Source: Affinundibacterium nitidum (GTDB lineage: Bacteria; Pseudomonadota; Gammaproteobacteria; Burkholderiales; Burkholderiaceae_D). Taken from it: 64,000 nucleotides of DNA. The translations under genes and the position numbers were made by a program. Location: the NCBI RefSeq assembly GCF_014284155.1, contig NZ_JACOFZ010000002.1:218613-282612 (forward strand), given 5' to 3'. The notes beneath the pieces were generated by a model. That model saw only the letters and a list, made by a program, of their open reading frames with translations. It did not search any database and was not told where the DNA came from. Shown here piece by piece: positions 43,219 through 52,487 of this stretch (within the stretch, counting starts at the first letter, position 1; each line of letters opens with the position of its first letter).

Positions 43219-44919
43219 ATGATCATGCTCACATCCCGTTCTGGTGGACAATTGATTGTCGATGCGCTGCAAGTGCATGGTGTTGATACTATTTTCGGCG
43301 TTCCTGGTGAGAGTTATTTGCCGGTGTTAGATGCCTTACACGATAGTCCGATTCGCTTCATCATTAATCGCCAAGAAGGCGGTTCTGCATTTATGGCCGA
43401 AGCATACGGTAAGCTCACCGGAAAACCGGGAATTTGTTTTGTTACACGCGGGCCCGGTGCAACTAACGCTTCGATCGGTGTACATACAGCACACCAAGAC
43501 TCAACAGCCATGATTCTATTTATTGGCCAAGTCGGCAATGACTTCGTTGAACGCGAAGCTTTTCAGGAAATTGATTATCGCCGCATGTATGGCCCGATGG
43601 CGAAATGGGTCGCCCAAATTGATAGGGCCGATCGCATTCCCGAATACATCGCTCATGCTTTCCAAGTGGCAACCAGCGGGCGTCCTGGCCCGGTCGTCTT
43701 AGCCCTGCCAGAAGATTGCTTATCAGCGGTGGCGAGTGTCGCTGACACCGGACACTATCGCGCCGTTCAAGCGTGCGCGTCAAAACAGCAGATGCAACAG
43801 GTACGCGAATTATTGAGTCAAGCAAAGCGTCCTTTCGTCTTACTCGGCGGCGGTGGCTGGAGCCCCGAAGCGTGCCAACAGCTGATCGGATTTGCAGAGC
43901 GCAACCATTTGCCTTTAGGCTGCGCTTTCCGTTTTCAAGATCTGATAGATAACAAACACGCCAACTACATTGGTGATGTTGGTATCGGCATCAATCCTAA
44001 ATTGGCGCAGCGGATCAAAGAAGCTGATGTCGTCTTAGCAATTGGTCCGCGTCTTGGTGAAATGACCACTAGTGGCTATACAATTTTTGAAGCACCAGTA
44101 CCTAAGCAAACTCTGATTCATGTGCACAGTGACGCCTTGGAGTTAGGCCGCGTTTATCAGGCACAAATGATGATAAATAGCGGCATGCAAGAATTTGCGC
44201 GCGAATTATTCGAAATGGAAACGCTCGACAGCAGCGCATGGAGTCATCAAGTGATTGAGGCTCGCGCCGAACTTCAAGCTTGGCAGCAAGAGCCCGCGAT
44301 CTTTACGCAAGAACAAGCACCGTTGAACCTGTGGCAGGTAGTGCAAGACATCAAACAGCAATGTCCTGCGGACACCATCATCACCAATGGCGCTGGCAAT
44401 TATGCCACTTGGGCACACCGCTACTTCCCTTACGGTGGATGGCGCACTCAGTTAGCACCAACTTCGGGTGCCATGGGCTATAGCGTCCCTTCCGCGGTCG
44501 CGGCGAAAATTACAGCGCCAGAGCGCACTGTCATCGCTTTTGCGGGTGATGGTGAATATATGATGAATGGACAAGAGTTAGCGACCGCCGTTCAGTATCG
44601 CGCAGGGGTCATCATCATTGTTTTTAACAACGGCATGTATGGAACGATACGCATGCATCAGGAAAAAGAATTCCCTGCCCGCGTCTCTGGCACCGAACTA
44701 CACAATCCTGACTTTGCAGCCTTAGCACGCGCTTATGGTGGCAGTGGAGAAGCGGTTGAAAACACCGAGGAATTCGGACCCGCTTTGGCACGCGCCATTG
44801 CCTATACCCGCGAACACCAACTGCCAGCACTGATCGAATTGCGCTACGACGGCAATCTAATTACACCAGGGGCAAGTTTGCAAACCTTACGCAAACAAGC
44901 ACAAGCCTCCGGAAAATAA
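43219..44919 (+). CDS. Thiamine-diphosphate-dependent enzyme, acetolactate synthase-like
   Basis: A 566-residue member of the ThDP family with the three-domain layout of acetolactate synthase, glyoxylate carboligase and related enzymes. The N-terminal PYR domain contains FGVPGES and the catalytic glutamate region NRQEGGSAFMAEAYGK. The central domain is about 190-320. The C-terminal PP domain holds the cofactor motif GDGEYMMNGQEL ... FNNGMYGT. It lacks a neighbouring ilvH regulatory-subunit gene, so it is probably a catabolic or uncharacterised relative rather than the biosynthetic IlvB. Substrate unknown. It lies alone between a divergent SDR and the beta-CASP nuclease gene. Confidence 0.88.
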   Translation: MIMLTSRSGGQLIVDALQVHGVDTIFGVPGESYLPVLDALHDSPIRFIINRQEGGSAFMAEAYGKLTGKPGICFVTRGPGATNASIGVHTAHQDSTAMILFIGQVGNDFVEREAFQEIDYRRMYGPMAKWVAQIDRADRIPEYIAHAFQVATSGRPGPVVLALPEDCLSAVASVADTGHYRAVQACASKQQMQQVRELLSQAKRPFVLLGGGGWSPEACQQLIGFAERNHLPLGCAFRFQDLIDNKHANYIGDVGIGINPKLAQRIKEADVVLAIGPRLGEMTTSGYTIFEAPVPKQTLIHVHSDALELGRVYQAQMMINSGMQEFARELFEMETLDSSAWSHQVIEARAELQAWQQEPAIFTQEQAPLNLWQVVQDIKQQCPADTIITNGAGNYATWAHRYFPYGGWRTQLAPTSGAMGYSVPSAVAAKITAPERTVIAFAGDGEYMMNGQELATAVQYRAGVIIIVFNNGMYGTIRMHQEKEFPARVSGTELHNPDFAALARAYGGSGEAVENTEEFGPALARAIAYTREHQLPALIELRYDGNLITPGASLQTLRKQAQASGK

Positions 44920-44927
44920 ATCGCTGG

Positions 44928-44965
44928 AATTGAGGGGGCGGAATAAATAATGACACCCCTCAATT
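44928..44965. terminator. Hairpin between the ThDP enzyme and beta-CASP genes
   Basis: Perfect arms AATTGAGGGG (44928-44937) and CCCCTCAATT (44956-44965) around an 18-base loop, starting 9 bases after the ThDP enzyme stop. There is no U-tract, so termination is uncertain; it may instead stabilise the 3' end. Confidence 0.45.
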
Positions 44966-45011
44966 GAGCGTAAACTCTGCTAGCGACTTTCATCAGACTG
45001 CGAGCTTTGAT

Positions 45012-46412
45012 ATGCATTTATCCTTCCACGGCGCTGACCGCAATGTCACTGGATCTTGCCACCTGATTCAATGCGCGGGCAAAAAAATTCTAATTGACTG
45101 CGGCCTATTTCAAGGCGGTCGCGCACTATCAGAAGAGAACGCAGAAGACTTCGGTTTTCATCCTTGGGAAATCGATTTCGTCTTACTGACCCATGCCCAT
45201 CTCGATCATTGTGGGCGTCTTCCCCTACTCGTCAAACGCGGTTTCAAAGGCGAAATCATTACGACCAGTGCCAGCAAAGATTTAGCGCGCCTAGTGCTAC
45301 TCGATTCCGCACATTTACAAGAATCTGAAGCGCGTAGCCGAGAAAAACGGAGTCGTCGCCAAAGGCACGAGCATGAAGCGCCAGCGCCGGCACTGTACAC
45401 ACTATACGACGCCACGCGCTGCTTTGATTTTTTTGGTCGCGTCGCTGAGTATCAACAAGGTATCCCGCTCGCTGAGGGTATTAACGCCTGCTTCTACGAT
45501 GCTGGTCATATACTCGGCTCTGCCAGTGTCGCCCTCGAGTTGGAAGAAGGTGATCACCGTCGGCGCATCGTCTTTTCAGGTGACTTAGGTAGTGATGGTC
45601 GTGTCATCTTGCGTGATGCAGAACCGCCCCCACCTGCTGATTTCGTGGTGATGGAAACGACCTATGGCGATCGCTTACATCGTTCTCTTGCAAGTTCGAT
45701 CGAAGAGCTTTACACCTCAATCAACACGTGTTTTGCGCGCAATGGCAATGTCATCATTCCCAGCTTTGCCTTAGAGCGTGCACAAGAACTCTTGTGGTAT
45801 TTGCGTGAAGGCGTGGAATCGGGCGCTTTGCCGGCGGGCATGCATGTCTTTTTGGATTCACCCATGGCAATCTCAGCGACCGAGATTTATCGTCATCATC
45901 CTGAGTGCTATGATGAACAAAGCGCTCAGCTATTTGCACATCAACGTGATCCATTTACCCTTGCCAATCTGCATATTGTGCGCGATCTCAATGACAGTAT
46001 GGCCATCAACCAAATCAAAGGTGGTGCTGTTATTCTCGCAGGTTCGGGTATGTGCACGGGTGGGAGAGTTCAACACCATCTCAAGCATCATTTATGGGAT
46101 AGAAACTCAAGTGTGGTGTTTGTTGGTTTTGCATCTAAAGGCACCTTGGCGCGGCAAATTATTGATGGTCAGCGTAGTGTTCGAATCTTAGGAGAAGAAG
46201 TTGCAGTCAACGCCCAAATTCATACCATTAATGGATTCTCTGCACACGCTGACCGCGACGAGTTACTGGCATGGCATCACCATATTCAGGCGCCTCACAC
46301 ATTTCTTGTACATGGCGAAGATGAAGTCATGCAGCACTTTGCTGGACTTCTTCAAAACACCAAAGTACATTTGCCTCAACAAGGCGAATGCTTTGATTTG
46401 CTGGCACTCTAA
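45012..46412 (+). CDS. Beta-CASP metallo-beta-lactamase-fold RNA nuclease
   Basis: A 466-residue protein. The metallo-beta-lactamase domain has the zinc motif HAHLDH at 61-66 and further ligands in DAGHILGSA and FSGDLG. A beta-CASP insertion follows (about 200-330, ETTYGDRLH to SPMAISATEIY), then a C-terminal RMMBL segment with GFSAHADRDELLAW and FLVHGED. This is the layout of the bacterial Ysh1/CPSF73-like group, proteins expected to cut or trim RNA. I chose the ATG at 45012 (MHLSFHGADRNVTGSC); the longer frame would start inside the preceding hairpin. A bidirectional terminator follows. Confidence 0.92.
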   Translation: MHLSFHGADRNVTGSCHLIQCAGKKILIDCGLFQGGRALSEENAEDFGFHPWEIDFVLLTHAHLDHCGRLPLLVKRGFKGEIITTSASKDLARLVLLDSAHLQESEARSREKRSRRQRHEHEAPAPALYTLYDATRCFDFFGRVAEYQQGIPLAEGINACFYDAGHILGSASVALELEEGDHRRRIVFSGDLGSDGRVILRDAEPPPPADFVVMETTYGDRLHRSLASSIEELYTSINTCFARNGNVIIPSFALERAQELLWYLREGVESGALPAGMHVFLDSPMAISATEIYRHHPECYDEQSAQLFAHQRDPFTLANLHIVRDLNDSMAINQIKGGAVILAGSGMCTGGRVQHHLKHHLWDRNSSVVFVGFASKGTLARQIIDGQRSVRILGEEVAVNAQIHTINGFSAHADRDELLAWHHHIQAPHTFLVHGEDEVMQHFAGLLQNTKVHLPQQGECFDLLAL

Positions 46413-46430
46413 CTCAGGTAAGCTCAAAAT

Positions 46431-46475
46431 AAGAAAGAGCCTGCAAAATCTATGATTAAGCAGGCCCTTCTTTTT
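46431..46475. terminator. Bidirectional terminator between beta-CASP and M20 genes
   Basis: AAGAAAGAGCCTGC pairs imperfectly with GCAGGCCCTTCTTTTT around a 15-base loop, with T-rich ends in both directions. The flanking genes converge. Confidence 0.75.
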
Positions 46476-46524
46476 GAACCATCGATCCAAACGAGATTCT
46501 TGGTTCGAACTTTGACCCAATTCT

Positions 46525-47859
46525 CTACTTGGTCTTCTGCAACAAATCAATCAAGGCAATCACCGTCGTCTCCACTCCCGTCTTTACCGCAGGCTCAGCG
46601 CTAATTTTAAACAAAGGGCTATGGTGACTAGGCACCGGTGGACCGCCTGCCTTCTCTGCTTCAAATGCGTCTTTTGGTGTACCACCTACTGAGAAATACA
46701 CGCTGGGGATATAAGGCTTGGTTGTAAATTGCGGGAAATCTTCAGCTCCCATATCGAGACGTTGGTAATTAGGATCGAAAATGCCAACGCCAAGTTTCTC
46801 TGTCCACACTTTTTTCAAGCGCTTAGTCAAAGGGATATTATTTAAAGTTGGTGGTGCAGGCTCTCCGACAATCGTAATTTCCGGCAATTGATTCTCCGGC
46901 ACACCAGCCGCCCGTGCGGTATTAATGGCGACACGTTTAATCGCTTTTAAAAGCATTTCGCGTGTTTCAAAACTTTCGTTACGGACTGTCAAACTCAACT
47001 TGGCATTGTCGCCAATGATATTGCTCTTGGTCCCTGCATGAAAACTACCGACCGTAATGACAGCAGGATCACGTGGCGCACGTTCGCGACTAATAATGGT
47101 TTGTAAGGCTAAGACGATTTGTGAACCAATGACGATAGGATCGCGACCACGATGAGGACTAGCACCATGCGCACCTTGACCGTGAATCAAAATATCGACT
47201 GTGTCTACACCCGACCAAGGTGAACCTTCAACTGCATCGATCTTACCCGCCTCTACTGCCGCATTCACATGAAAGGTAATAGCGTAATCAGGTTGTCCAA
47301 ATTTTTTCCAGAGTTGGTCGTCCATCATAGCTTTTGCACCACCAACCACTTCTTCAGCTGGCTGGCCAATCAGCATCAGCGTACCAGACCATTCTTTGCG
47401 ACGCGCTATCATTTGACGAGCAGTACCGACCATACTAGTGATGTGCACATCATGGCCGCAAGCATGCATTACGGGCATCAGATTTCCCGCCAAGTCCTTT
47501 TGCATTACCGTCGATGCATTCGGCAAACCCGACTTCTCTTGCACTGGAAGACCGTCCATATCAGCGCGAAGCATGACCAAAGGACCTGGGCCATTTCTCA
47601 AAATCGCGACCACACCAGTTTTACCAACACCTTCAGTGACCTCAAAGCCCGCAGCGCGCAACTCTTTCGCTAAACGAGCGGAAGTGTTGGTTTCTACAAA
47701 CGATAATTCAGGATTACGATGAAAATAGTCAAACAAAGCACCGAGGCTTGCTTTATAGTCTTTATCAATGGATGCCTTTAAATCACTTTGCGCCCACACG
47801 GGGGACGTGAGCAGAGCAATCGGTGTCAGTAACGCACAGCTAGCAATCAAACGTTTCAT
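46525..47859 (-). CDS. Exported M20-family amidohydrolase
   Basis: A 444-residue protein with a signal peptide (1-23, ending VWA|Q). The rest is an M20D amidohydrolase, the family of hippurate hydrolase and IAA-amino acid hydrolases. Metal-binding segments are MLRADMDGLP, the HACGHDVHITSM motif, PAEEVVGGAK, and the late HHSPLFKI histidine. A dimerisation lid (about 205-320) is included. It probably hydrolyses N-acylated amino acids or small amides in the periplasm. A GGAGA site precedes the ATG. It is divergent from the MFS gene. Confidence 0.92.
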   Translation of the reverse strand: MKRLIASCALLTPIALLTSPVWAQSDLKASIDKDYKASLGALFDYFHRNPELSFVETNTSARLAKELRAAGFEVTEGVGKTGVVAILRNGPGPLVMLRADMDGLPVQEKSGLPNASTVMQKDLAGNLMPVMHACGHDVHITSMVGTARQMIARRKEWSGTLMLIGQPAEEVVGGAKAMMDDQLWKKFGQPDYAITFHVNAAVEAGKIDAVEGSPWSGVDTVDILIHGQGAHGASPHRGRDPIVIGSQIVLALQTIISRERAPRDPAVITVGSFHAGTKSNIIGDNAKLSLTVRNESFETREMLLKAIKRVAINTARAAGVPENQLPEITIVGEPAPPTLNNIPLTKRLKKVWTEKLGVGIFDPNYQRLDMGAEDFPQFTTKPYIPSVYFSVGGTPKDAFEAEKAGGPPVPSHHSPLFKISAEPAVKTGVETTVIALIDLLQKTK

Positions 47860-47999
47860 TCAAACTCTCCAAGAAAACAAATAAACCAAGAGCGTACAGC
47901 TTAGTGCGAAGTGAATGGAATGTGCAGATAAACACCACCTATTCTCGCGATTCGGTGAAATTTACAACAGGCAAGCTTTAATCCCCTATTTAATAAGCT

Positions 48000-49181
48000 A
48001 TGCAAAAGACAAAAGGAACTCGCATCCCCACTAGTATCTGGACACTTGGTCTGGTGAGTATGTTGATGGATATTTCCTCGGAAATGATCCATAGCTTACT
48101 GCCGGTATTTATGGTGACGAGTTTGGGCATGAGCGTGATGATCGTTGGCTTGATTGATGGTATTGCCGAATCCACGACCTTGATTGTCAAAGTGTTTTCT
48201 GGAGCGCTCAGCGACAAACTCGGAAAACGTAAAGCACTCGCCGTCATTGGTTATGGACTAAGTGCTTTTTCTAAGCCCTTCTTTGCAATCGCACAGGGGC
48301 TAAATCTATTGCTGTTTGCACGTTTGAGTGATCGCATCGGAAAAGGCATACGCGGCGCGCCACGTGACGCCCTTATCGCAGACATCACGCCGCCCGACAT
48401 TCGCGGCGCAGCTTTCGGTCTACGCCAATCTCTCGACACCATAGGCGCAGTGGCTGGCCCGCTACTGGCGAGTGGCCTTATGATTATGTGGGCGAATGAC
48501 TTCAGATTGGTATTTTGGCTAGCAGCCATTCCTGGCTTCGCTGCGATGTTCTTACTTTTATTTGGGATTCAAGAACCGAAGACGGTTCCACTCCCAAGTA
48601 AAGGATTTCCATTACAAGGTGAAAATCTCAAACGCCTGCAAGGCAGCTATTGGTCGGTGGTGATTCTTGGTGGATTATTTACCTTAGCCCGTTTCAGTGA
48701 AGCATTTCTACTATTGCGCGCCCAACAGCTGCAAATACCTTTGCCCTATATACCGTTGGTGATGGTCATCATGAATCTAATTTACGCCAGCTCAGCCTAC
48801 CCATTTGGACAATTATCTGATCGTCTTGCCCCTCGTACTTTATTGAGTTGGGGATTACTAATCTTAATCGCTGCCGACTTACTATTTGCTTTCAGCATTT
48901 CGTGGCAGGGCTTAATTGCAGGGGTCATTCTATGGGGCGTTCACATGGGCATGACGCAAGGCCTCCTATCGAGCATGGTTGCCACCCACGCTCCCGCCGA
49001 TTTACGTGGCACTGCCTTCGGCATGTTTAACTTGGTGAGCGGAGTATGCCTACTCGTTGCCAGTCTGATTGCTGGCTTACTATGGGAAAACCTCGGCGCT
49101 AAATTCACTTTCTTAGCGGGTGCTATCTTCGCCACTGCTTCGCTCGTCTGGCTTCTCTTGAACCGCAAAACATCGTCGTAA
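48000..49181 (+). CDS. Major facilitator superfamily transporter
   Basis: A 393-residue inner-membrane protein with twelve predicted helices in two halves. The MFS loop motif appears as GALSDKLGKRKALA after helix 2 and again, weaker, as GQLSDRLAPRTL in the second half. The segment RLSDRIGKGIRGAPRDALIAD is typical of a subgroup often annotated as multidrug or tetracycline-efflux-like. Substrate unknown. It has no strong ribosome binding site. A 102-base gap separates it from the porin-like gene, which has its own strong start site. Confidence 0.9.
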   Translation: MQKTKGTRIPTSIWTLGLVSMLMDISSEMIHSLLPVFMVTSLGMSVMIVGLIDGIAESTTLIVKVFSGALSDKLGKRKALAVIGYGLSAFSKPFFAIAQGLNLLLFARLSDRIGKGIRGAPRDALIADITPPDIRGAAFGLRQSLDTIGAVAGPLLASGLMIMWANDFRLVFWLAAIPGFAAMFLLLFGIQEPKTVPLPSKGFPLQGENLKRLQGSYWSVVILGGLFTLARFSEAFLLLRAQQLQIPLPYIPLVMVIMNLIYASSAYPFGQLSDRLAPRTLLSWGLLILIAADLLFAFSISWQGLIAGVILWGVHMGMTQGLLSSMVATHAPADLRGTAFGMFNLVSGVCLLVASLIAGLLWENLGAKFTFLAGAIFATASLVWLLLNRKTSS

Positions 49182-49283
49182 TTTCGCCGCATCTCCTTCA
49201 ATTTTCTTGCCTTGCAGCAAAAATAGGCAGAACATAGATCGCCTGACACACTCTTTGCGTATCCCCCATAAAGGAGAAACATC

Positions 49284-50450
49284 ATGATGCTTGTCCGTTC
49301 TCGTGCCCTACCTTCTAGCCTTGTCAGTCGCTTTAAAACGTCAATAAGTATTCTCGCCAGCTTCTTCACTTTCTGCAGCATAGCTCCCATCGCCCACGCC
49401 CAAGAAGCCTCTTCCGATTTCAAAGTCACTGGTTTTGTCTCATTGGTTGGCGGCAAGGTGATTAGTGGCGACACCAATGGCGCGCCAATTGCGAGTGAAA
49501 ACTGCCCTTGCTATACGGCTGACTGGGGCAATGCCGGCGTCTACCGTGATAATTTCTCGCTCAAGCCAGAATCACGCGCAGGGATTCAACTCAATTACAA
49601 ACCAACAGCGGACCTAAGTTTAGTTGGGCAAGTCGTAGTGCGTGGTACAGACTCCACGCCGAATATCCAATGGGCCTATGGTGGTTATAAATTCAATAAA
49701 AATTTTGAACTTCAAGTCGGACGCAAACGCATTCCGCTGTATTACTACTCCGATTTCCAAGATATTGGGCTCTCATACCCTTGGGTCAGTACTCCGCCTG
49801 AGTTATATGGTTGGGAAGTCACCAACTATAACGGTGCAAGCCTGCGATATAACAATAGCTTCGGCGACATGAATGTCAGTGCGAGCTTGTTTGGTGGCTC
49901 AGAAACGGCAAAAGACCCACTTTATTTAACACTCTATTACCCGACTAAAGCTGAAGTGTCATGGAAGAGTATCGTCGGCGGCGATATCGAAATTAATCAA
50001 GGACCACTGACAGTACGTGGCGTGTACATGTCTGCCAATGCCCGCACTAAAGTATTTAATTTTGGTGTGGACGATACGGCAAAACTAACCGCTTTTGGGC
50101 TCGCCATGAATCTCGATCTAGACAACTGGTTTGTGCTTTCCGAAATGACCCAACTGGAACGCAAATTTAATGATGCCGGTTATTCGTATAAAGCACCTGC
50201 ATTCACTCTGGGCGCGGGTGTGCATCTCGGCGATTGGACGCCATTCTTAAATTATGCACAGTACAAAGAATCGACCTCTGATACGAATAAATATACGCCA
50301 CAATCCTATAAGCGCTTGTCTCTGACGCTGAAATACGATATCGATGCTAGCAGCGCAGTCAAAGCACAGGTCGATCGCCATACTGATATCACCCAAAATT
50401 TTGGTGGTAATGCGACCGTTTTCCGTCTCAGCTATGACCGTGTGTTTTAA
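49284..50450 (+). CDS. Outer-membrane porin-like protein
   Basis: A 388-residue protein with an N-terminal signal peptide (cleavage after about residue 39, AHA|Q). The mature part has alternating polar and hydrophobic strands, GLQVGRKR-like turns (FELQVGRKRIPLYYYS) and ends with FRLSYDRVF, a C-terminal aromatic as in outer-membrane beta-barrels. One pair of cysteines (ENCPCYT) lies near the N-terminus. It resembles general or phosphate-selective porins but I cannot assign specificity. A GGAG site precedes the tandem ATG. The PstS-like gene follows 16 bases later, so the two are one unit. Confidence 0.8.
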   Translation: MMLVRSRALPSSLVSRFKTSISILASFFTFCSIAPIAHAQEASSDFKVTGFVSLVGGKVISGDTNGAPIASENCPCYTADWGNAGVYRDNFSLKPESRAGIQLNYKPTADLSLVGQVVVRGTDSTPNIQWAYGGYKFNKNFELQVGRKRIPLYYYSDFQDIGLSYPWVSTPPELYGWEVTNYNGASLRYNNSFGDMNVSASLFGGSETAKDPLYLTLYYPTKAEVSWKSIVGGDIEINQGPLTVRGVYMSANARTKVFNFGVDDTAKLTAFGLAMNLDLDNWFVLSEMTQLERKFNDAGYSYKAPAFTLGAGVHLGDWTPFLNYAQYKESTSDTNKYTPQSYKRLSLTLKYDIDASSAVKAQVDRHTDITQNFGGNATVFRLSYDRVF

Positions 50451-50466
50451 ATGAGGAGTATCGATC

Positions 50467-50892
50467 ATGAAAAAACTTATCATTCTGATGAGCCTACTAG
50501 CAGGCTTAAGTTACTCTAGTATCGGTTTTGCACAAATTGCAGTCGTGGTCAGCGCTAAAAGCCCCGCGTCGGGTCTGAATAAAGAGCAGACCGCAGCACT
50601 TTTTTTGGGAAAATCAACACAACTCCCAGGCGCTGGCTCCCCAGTCTTGGTTGACCAAGGTGAAAGTTCAGATGTCCGTAAGAATTTTTACGGTAAGGTT
50701 GCCGATAAAACTCCGGCACAAGTAAAAGCGATTTGGGCGCGGTTGGTGTTCTCTGGGAAATCTGCACCGCCCAAAGAGGTCGCGAGCAGCGCTGACGTCA
50801 AAAAGCTAGTCGCGGGTAACCCAGATGCTGTTGGCTATATCGAAAAAAGCTCCGTTGATTCTAGCGTCAAAGTTTTATTGGAAATCGACTAA
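50467..50892 (+). CDS. Small PstS-like periplasmic protein
   Basis: A 141-residue exported protein with a signal peptide (1-22, ending GFA|Q). The mature part matches one lobe of phosphate-binding PstS proteins: SGLNKEQTAALFLGKS near the start, then the ending GNPDAVGYIEKSSVDSSVKVLL, the usual end of PstS-type substrate-binding domains. It is less than half the length of a full PstS, so it may bind ligand as a single lobe or serve another role. It is joined to the porin-like gene by a 16-base gap and a GGAG site. No pstC/A/B genes are nearby. Confidence 0.82.
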   Translation: MKKLIILMSLLAGLSYSSIGFAQIAVVVSAKSPASGLNKEQTAALFLGKSTQLPGAGSPVLVDQGESSDVRKNFYGKVADKTPAQVKAIWARLVFSGKSAPPKEVASSADVKKLVAGNPDAVGYIEKSSVDSSVKVLLEID

Positions 50893-50985
50893 AGCGATCT
50901 GACTTGGGGGCAGGTTAGGTTGTCCCCAACTCCATCGTTACGCATATAAGTTCAAGCAATTAAGACCTACCGCACAAACAATTGC

Positions 50986-51013
50986 TTGTATCCCACACGT
51001 TACAAGGTAAAAT
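50986..51013 (+). promoter_or_regulatory. Candidate sigma70 promoter of the pyroglutamate operon
   Basis: TTGTAT (50986-50991) and TAAAAT (51008-51013) are separated by 16 bases, about 50 bases before the first gene start. It lies in the 169-base gap after the PstS-like gene, where a new transcript is expected. Confidence 0.4.
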
Positions 51014-51061
51014 TTGCGTTTCGCTGCTTTCACGCAGCATTGTTTTTACCTTGAGGACCGT

Positions 51062-51784
51062 ATGAAATTTTCCCCACGCGTGATGTCCGCTGCAATCGTG
51101 TCGATTGCTGCGATGACGAGTTCAGCCCATGCATCGACCGATTTTAATCAGCTTAAAACCTTAAGCCAAAGTGAGTTTAGCCAACTGGCAAAAGACTTTA
51201 CAGCGGCGGGTAGCTATAAAGCGATTACCCCTGCCACACCTCTGGGCATCACAGGTTTTGACCTCGGTGGCGAAATTAGCGTAACGCAATTAGAAAACAG
51301 CGCAGTATGGAAAAAAGCTGGCGCTAACATCTCCTCATTGCCTATGCCTAAATTACATCTCACCAAAGGCTTACCATTTAACATCGATATTGGTGCATCT
51401 TTGGTTGCAGTGCCAGATTCCAATATCAAACTGATGGGTCTAGAAGCGCGCTACGCTATATTTGAGGGAGGCGTCGCCACTCCAGCCGTTGGTGTACGCG
51501 CTGCTTATAGCAAACTGTCTGGTGTCGACCAATTGGGATTTAATGCCAAGAGCGTTGAATTAGTCGCCTCCAAGGGGTTCTTGATGGTGACACCTTACAT
51601 TGGCGTTGGTCGTGTTTGGGGCTCGGTTACACCAAATATCGGCAGCCTACAAAAAGTTTCCCCTACATCGAGTAAAGTCTTTGCTGGCATCAATGCCAAC
51701 TTTGGTTTATTTAATCTCGCTGGCGAAGTTGACCGTATCGGCAATAACGATACCGTCAGCGTGAAGTTCGGTTTCCGCTGGTAA
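51062..51784 (+). CDS. Outer-membrane beta-barrel-like protein, unknown function
   Basis: A 240-residue protein with a signal peptide (1-24, ending SAHA|S). The mature part shows a helical start (FNQLKTLSQSEFSQLAKDF) and then amphipathic strands with GLEARYAIF, PAVGVRAAYSKL and VSVKFGFRW; the terminal aromatic is typical of outer-membrane barrels. I do not recognise the family with confidence. The ATG at 51062 has GAGGA 6 bases ahead; an earlier in-frame start lies within the promoter region. It ends 22 bases before pxpB, so it is probably the first gene of that operon and could be a channel for pyroglutamate or peptides (inference from position). Confidence 0.75.
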   Translation: MKFSPRVMSAAIVSIAAMTSSAHASTDFNQLKTLSQSEFSQLAKDFTAAGSYKAITPATPLGITGFDLGGEISVTQLENSAVWKKAGANISSLPMPKLHLTKGLPFNIDIGASLVAVPDSNIKLMGLEARYAIFEGGVATPAVGVRAAYSKLSGVDQLGFNAKSVELVASKGFLMVTPYIGVGRVWGSVTPNIGSLQKVSPTSSKVFAGINANFGLFNLAGEVDRIGNNDTVSVKFGFRW

Positions 51785-51806
51785 CAAAGTCAACGAGGAC
51801 GCGTTT

Positions 51807-52487
51807 ATGCCACAAGTCGATATCAACTTTGAAGTATTAGGAGAGTCGGCAGCGAGCATCCAAGCGCGTCCGAAAGCAGGAGCGAATGTTGTGACGCCAG
51901 ATCTGCAGTTACAACGCAAGATTTGGCGCATTTCGCAGATATTGAAGCAAGAATTCGATTGCCAAGATATCGTGCCTGGAATGAACAATCTCACTGTATT
52001 TTTCGATCCTACGTTAGACAGCAGTGAACTTTGGCTAGATCGCCTAGAACGGTTGTGGAATACCACTGAGGCCGAAAGCTTCCAACAACGCGAAATAGAC
52101 ATTCCTACTTACTACGGTGGCGAACACGGTCCAGACCTCCAGTTAGTGGCGGAACATTGTGAACTGAGTATCGAAGAAGTCGTAAGCTTACATAGCCAAA
52201 CGCCATACACCGTGTATTTTCTTGGATTTCAACCAGGCTTTGCTTACATGGGCGGGCTCCCTCAACGATTAAACACACCACGACGCGCCGACCCTCGTAT
52301 TTTGGTCCCTGGAGGCTCGGTCGGTATCGGCGGGAGTCAAACCGGTATTTATCCAAGTCAAAGTCCAGGCGGTTGGCAACTGATTGCATGGACCCCACTC
52401 TGCCTTTTCAATCCAGCCAATGAGCCCGCAAGTTTGCTTGGTCCAGGTGACATTGTCCGCTTTAGAATCGAGGGTATCGATGCCTAA
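51807..52487 (+). CDS. pxpB: 5-oxoprolinase subunit B
   Basis: A 226-residue protein of the KipI / allophanate-hydrolase subunit 1 family. Signature segments are TVYFLGFQPGFAYMGGLP, the PRRADPRILVPGGSVGIGG motif and the SPGGWQLIAWTP ending. With PxpA and PxpC it forms the ATP-dependent enzyme that opens 5-oxoproline (pyroglutamate) to glutamate. The adjacent pxpC and pxpA identify it over other family roles. Its last eight bases, ATGCCTAA, contain the start of pxpC. Confidence 0.95.
   Translation: MPQVDINFEVLGESAASIQARPKAGANVVTPDLQLQRKIWRISQILKQEFDCQDIVPGMNNLTVFFDPTLDSSELWLDRLERLWNTTEAESFQQREIDIPTYYGGEHGPDLQLVAEHCELSIEEVVSLHSQTPYTVYFLGFQPGFAYMGGLPQRLNTPRRADPRILVPGGSVGIGGSQTGIYPSQSPGGWQLIAWTPLCLFNPANEPASLLGPGDIVRFRIEGIDA

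Noticed and set aside
44964-45011. Longer start for the beta-CASP nuclease
   Set aside because: The extra residues lack family similarity and the start would lie inside a hairpin arm; the ATG at 45012 gives the normal N-terminus.
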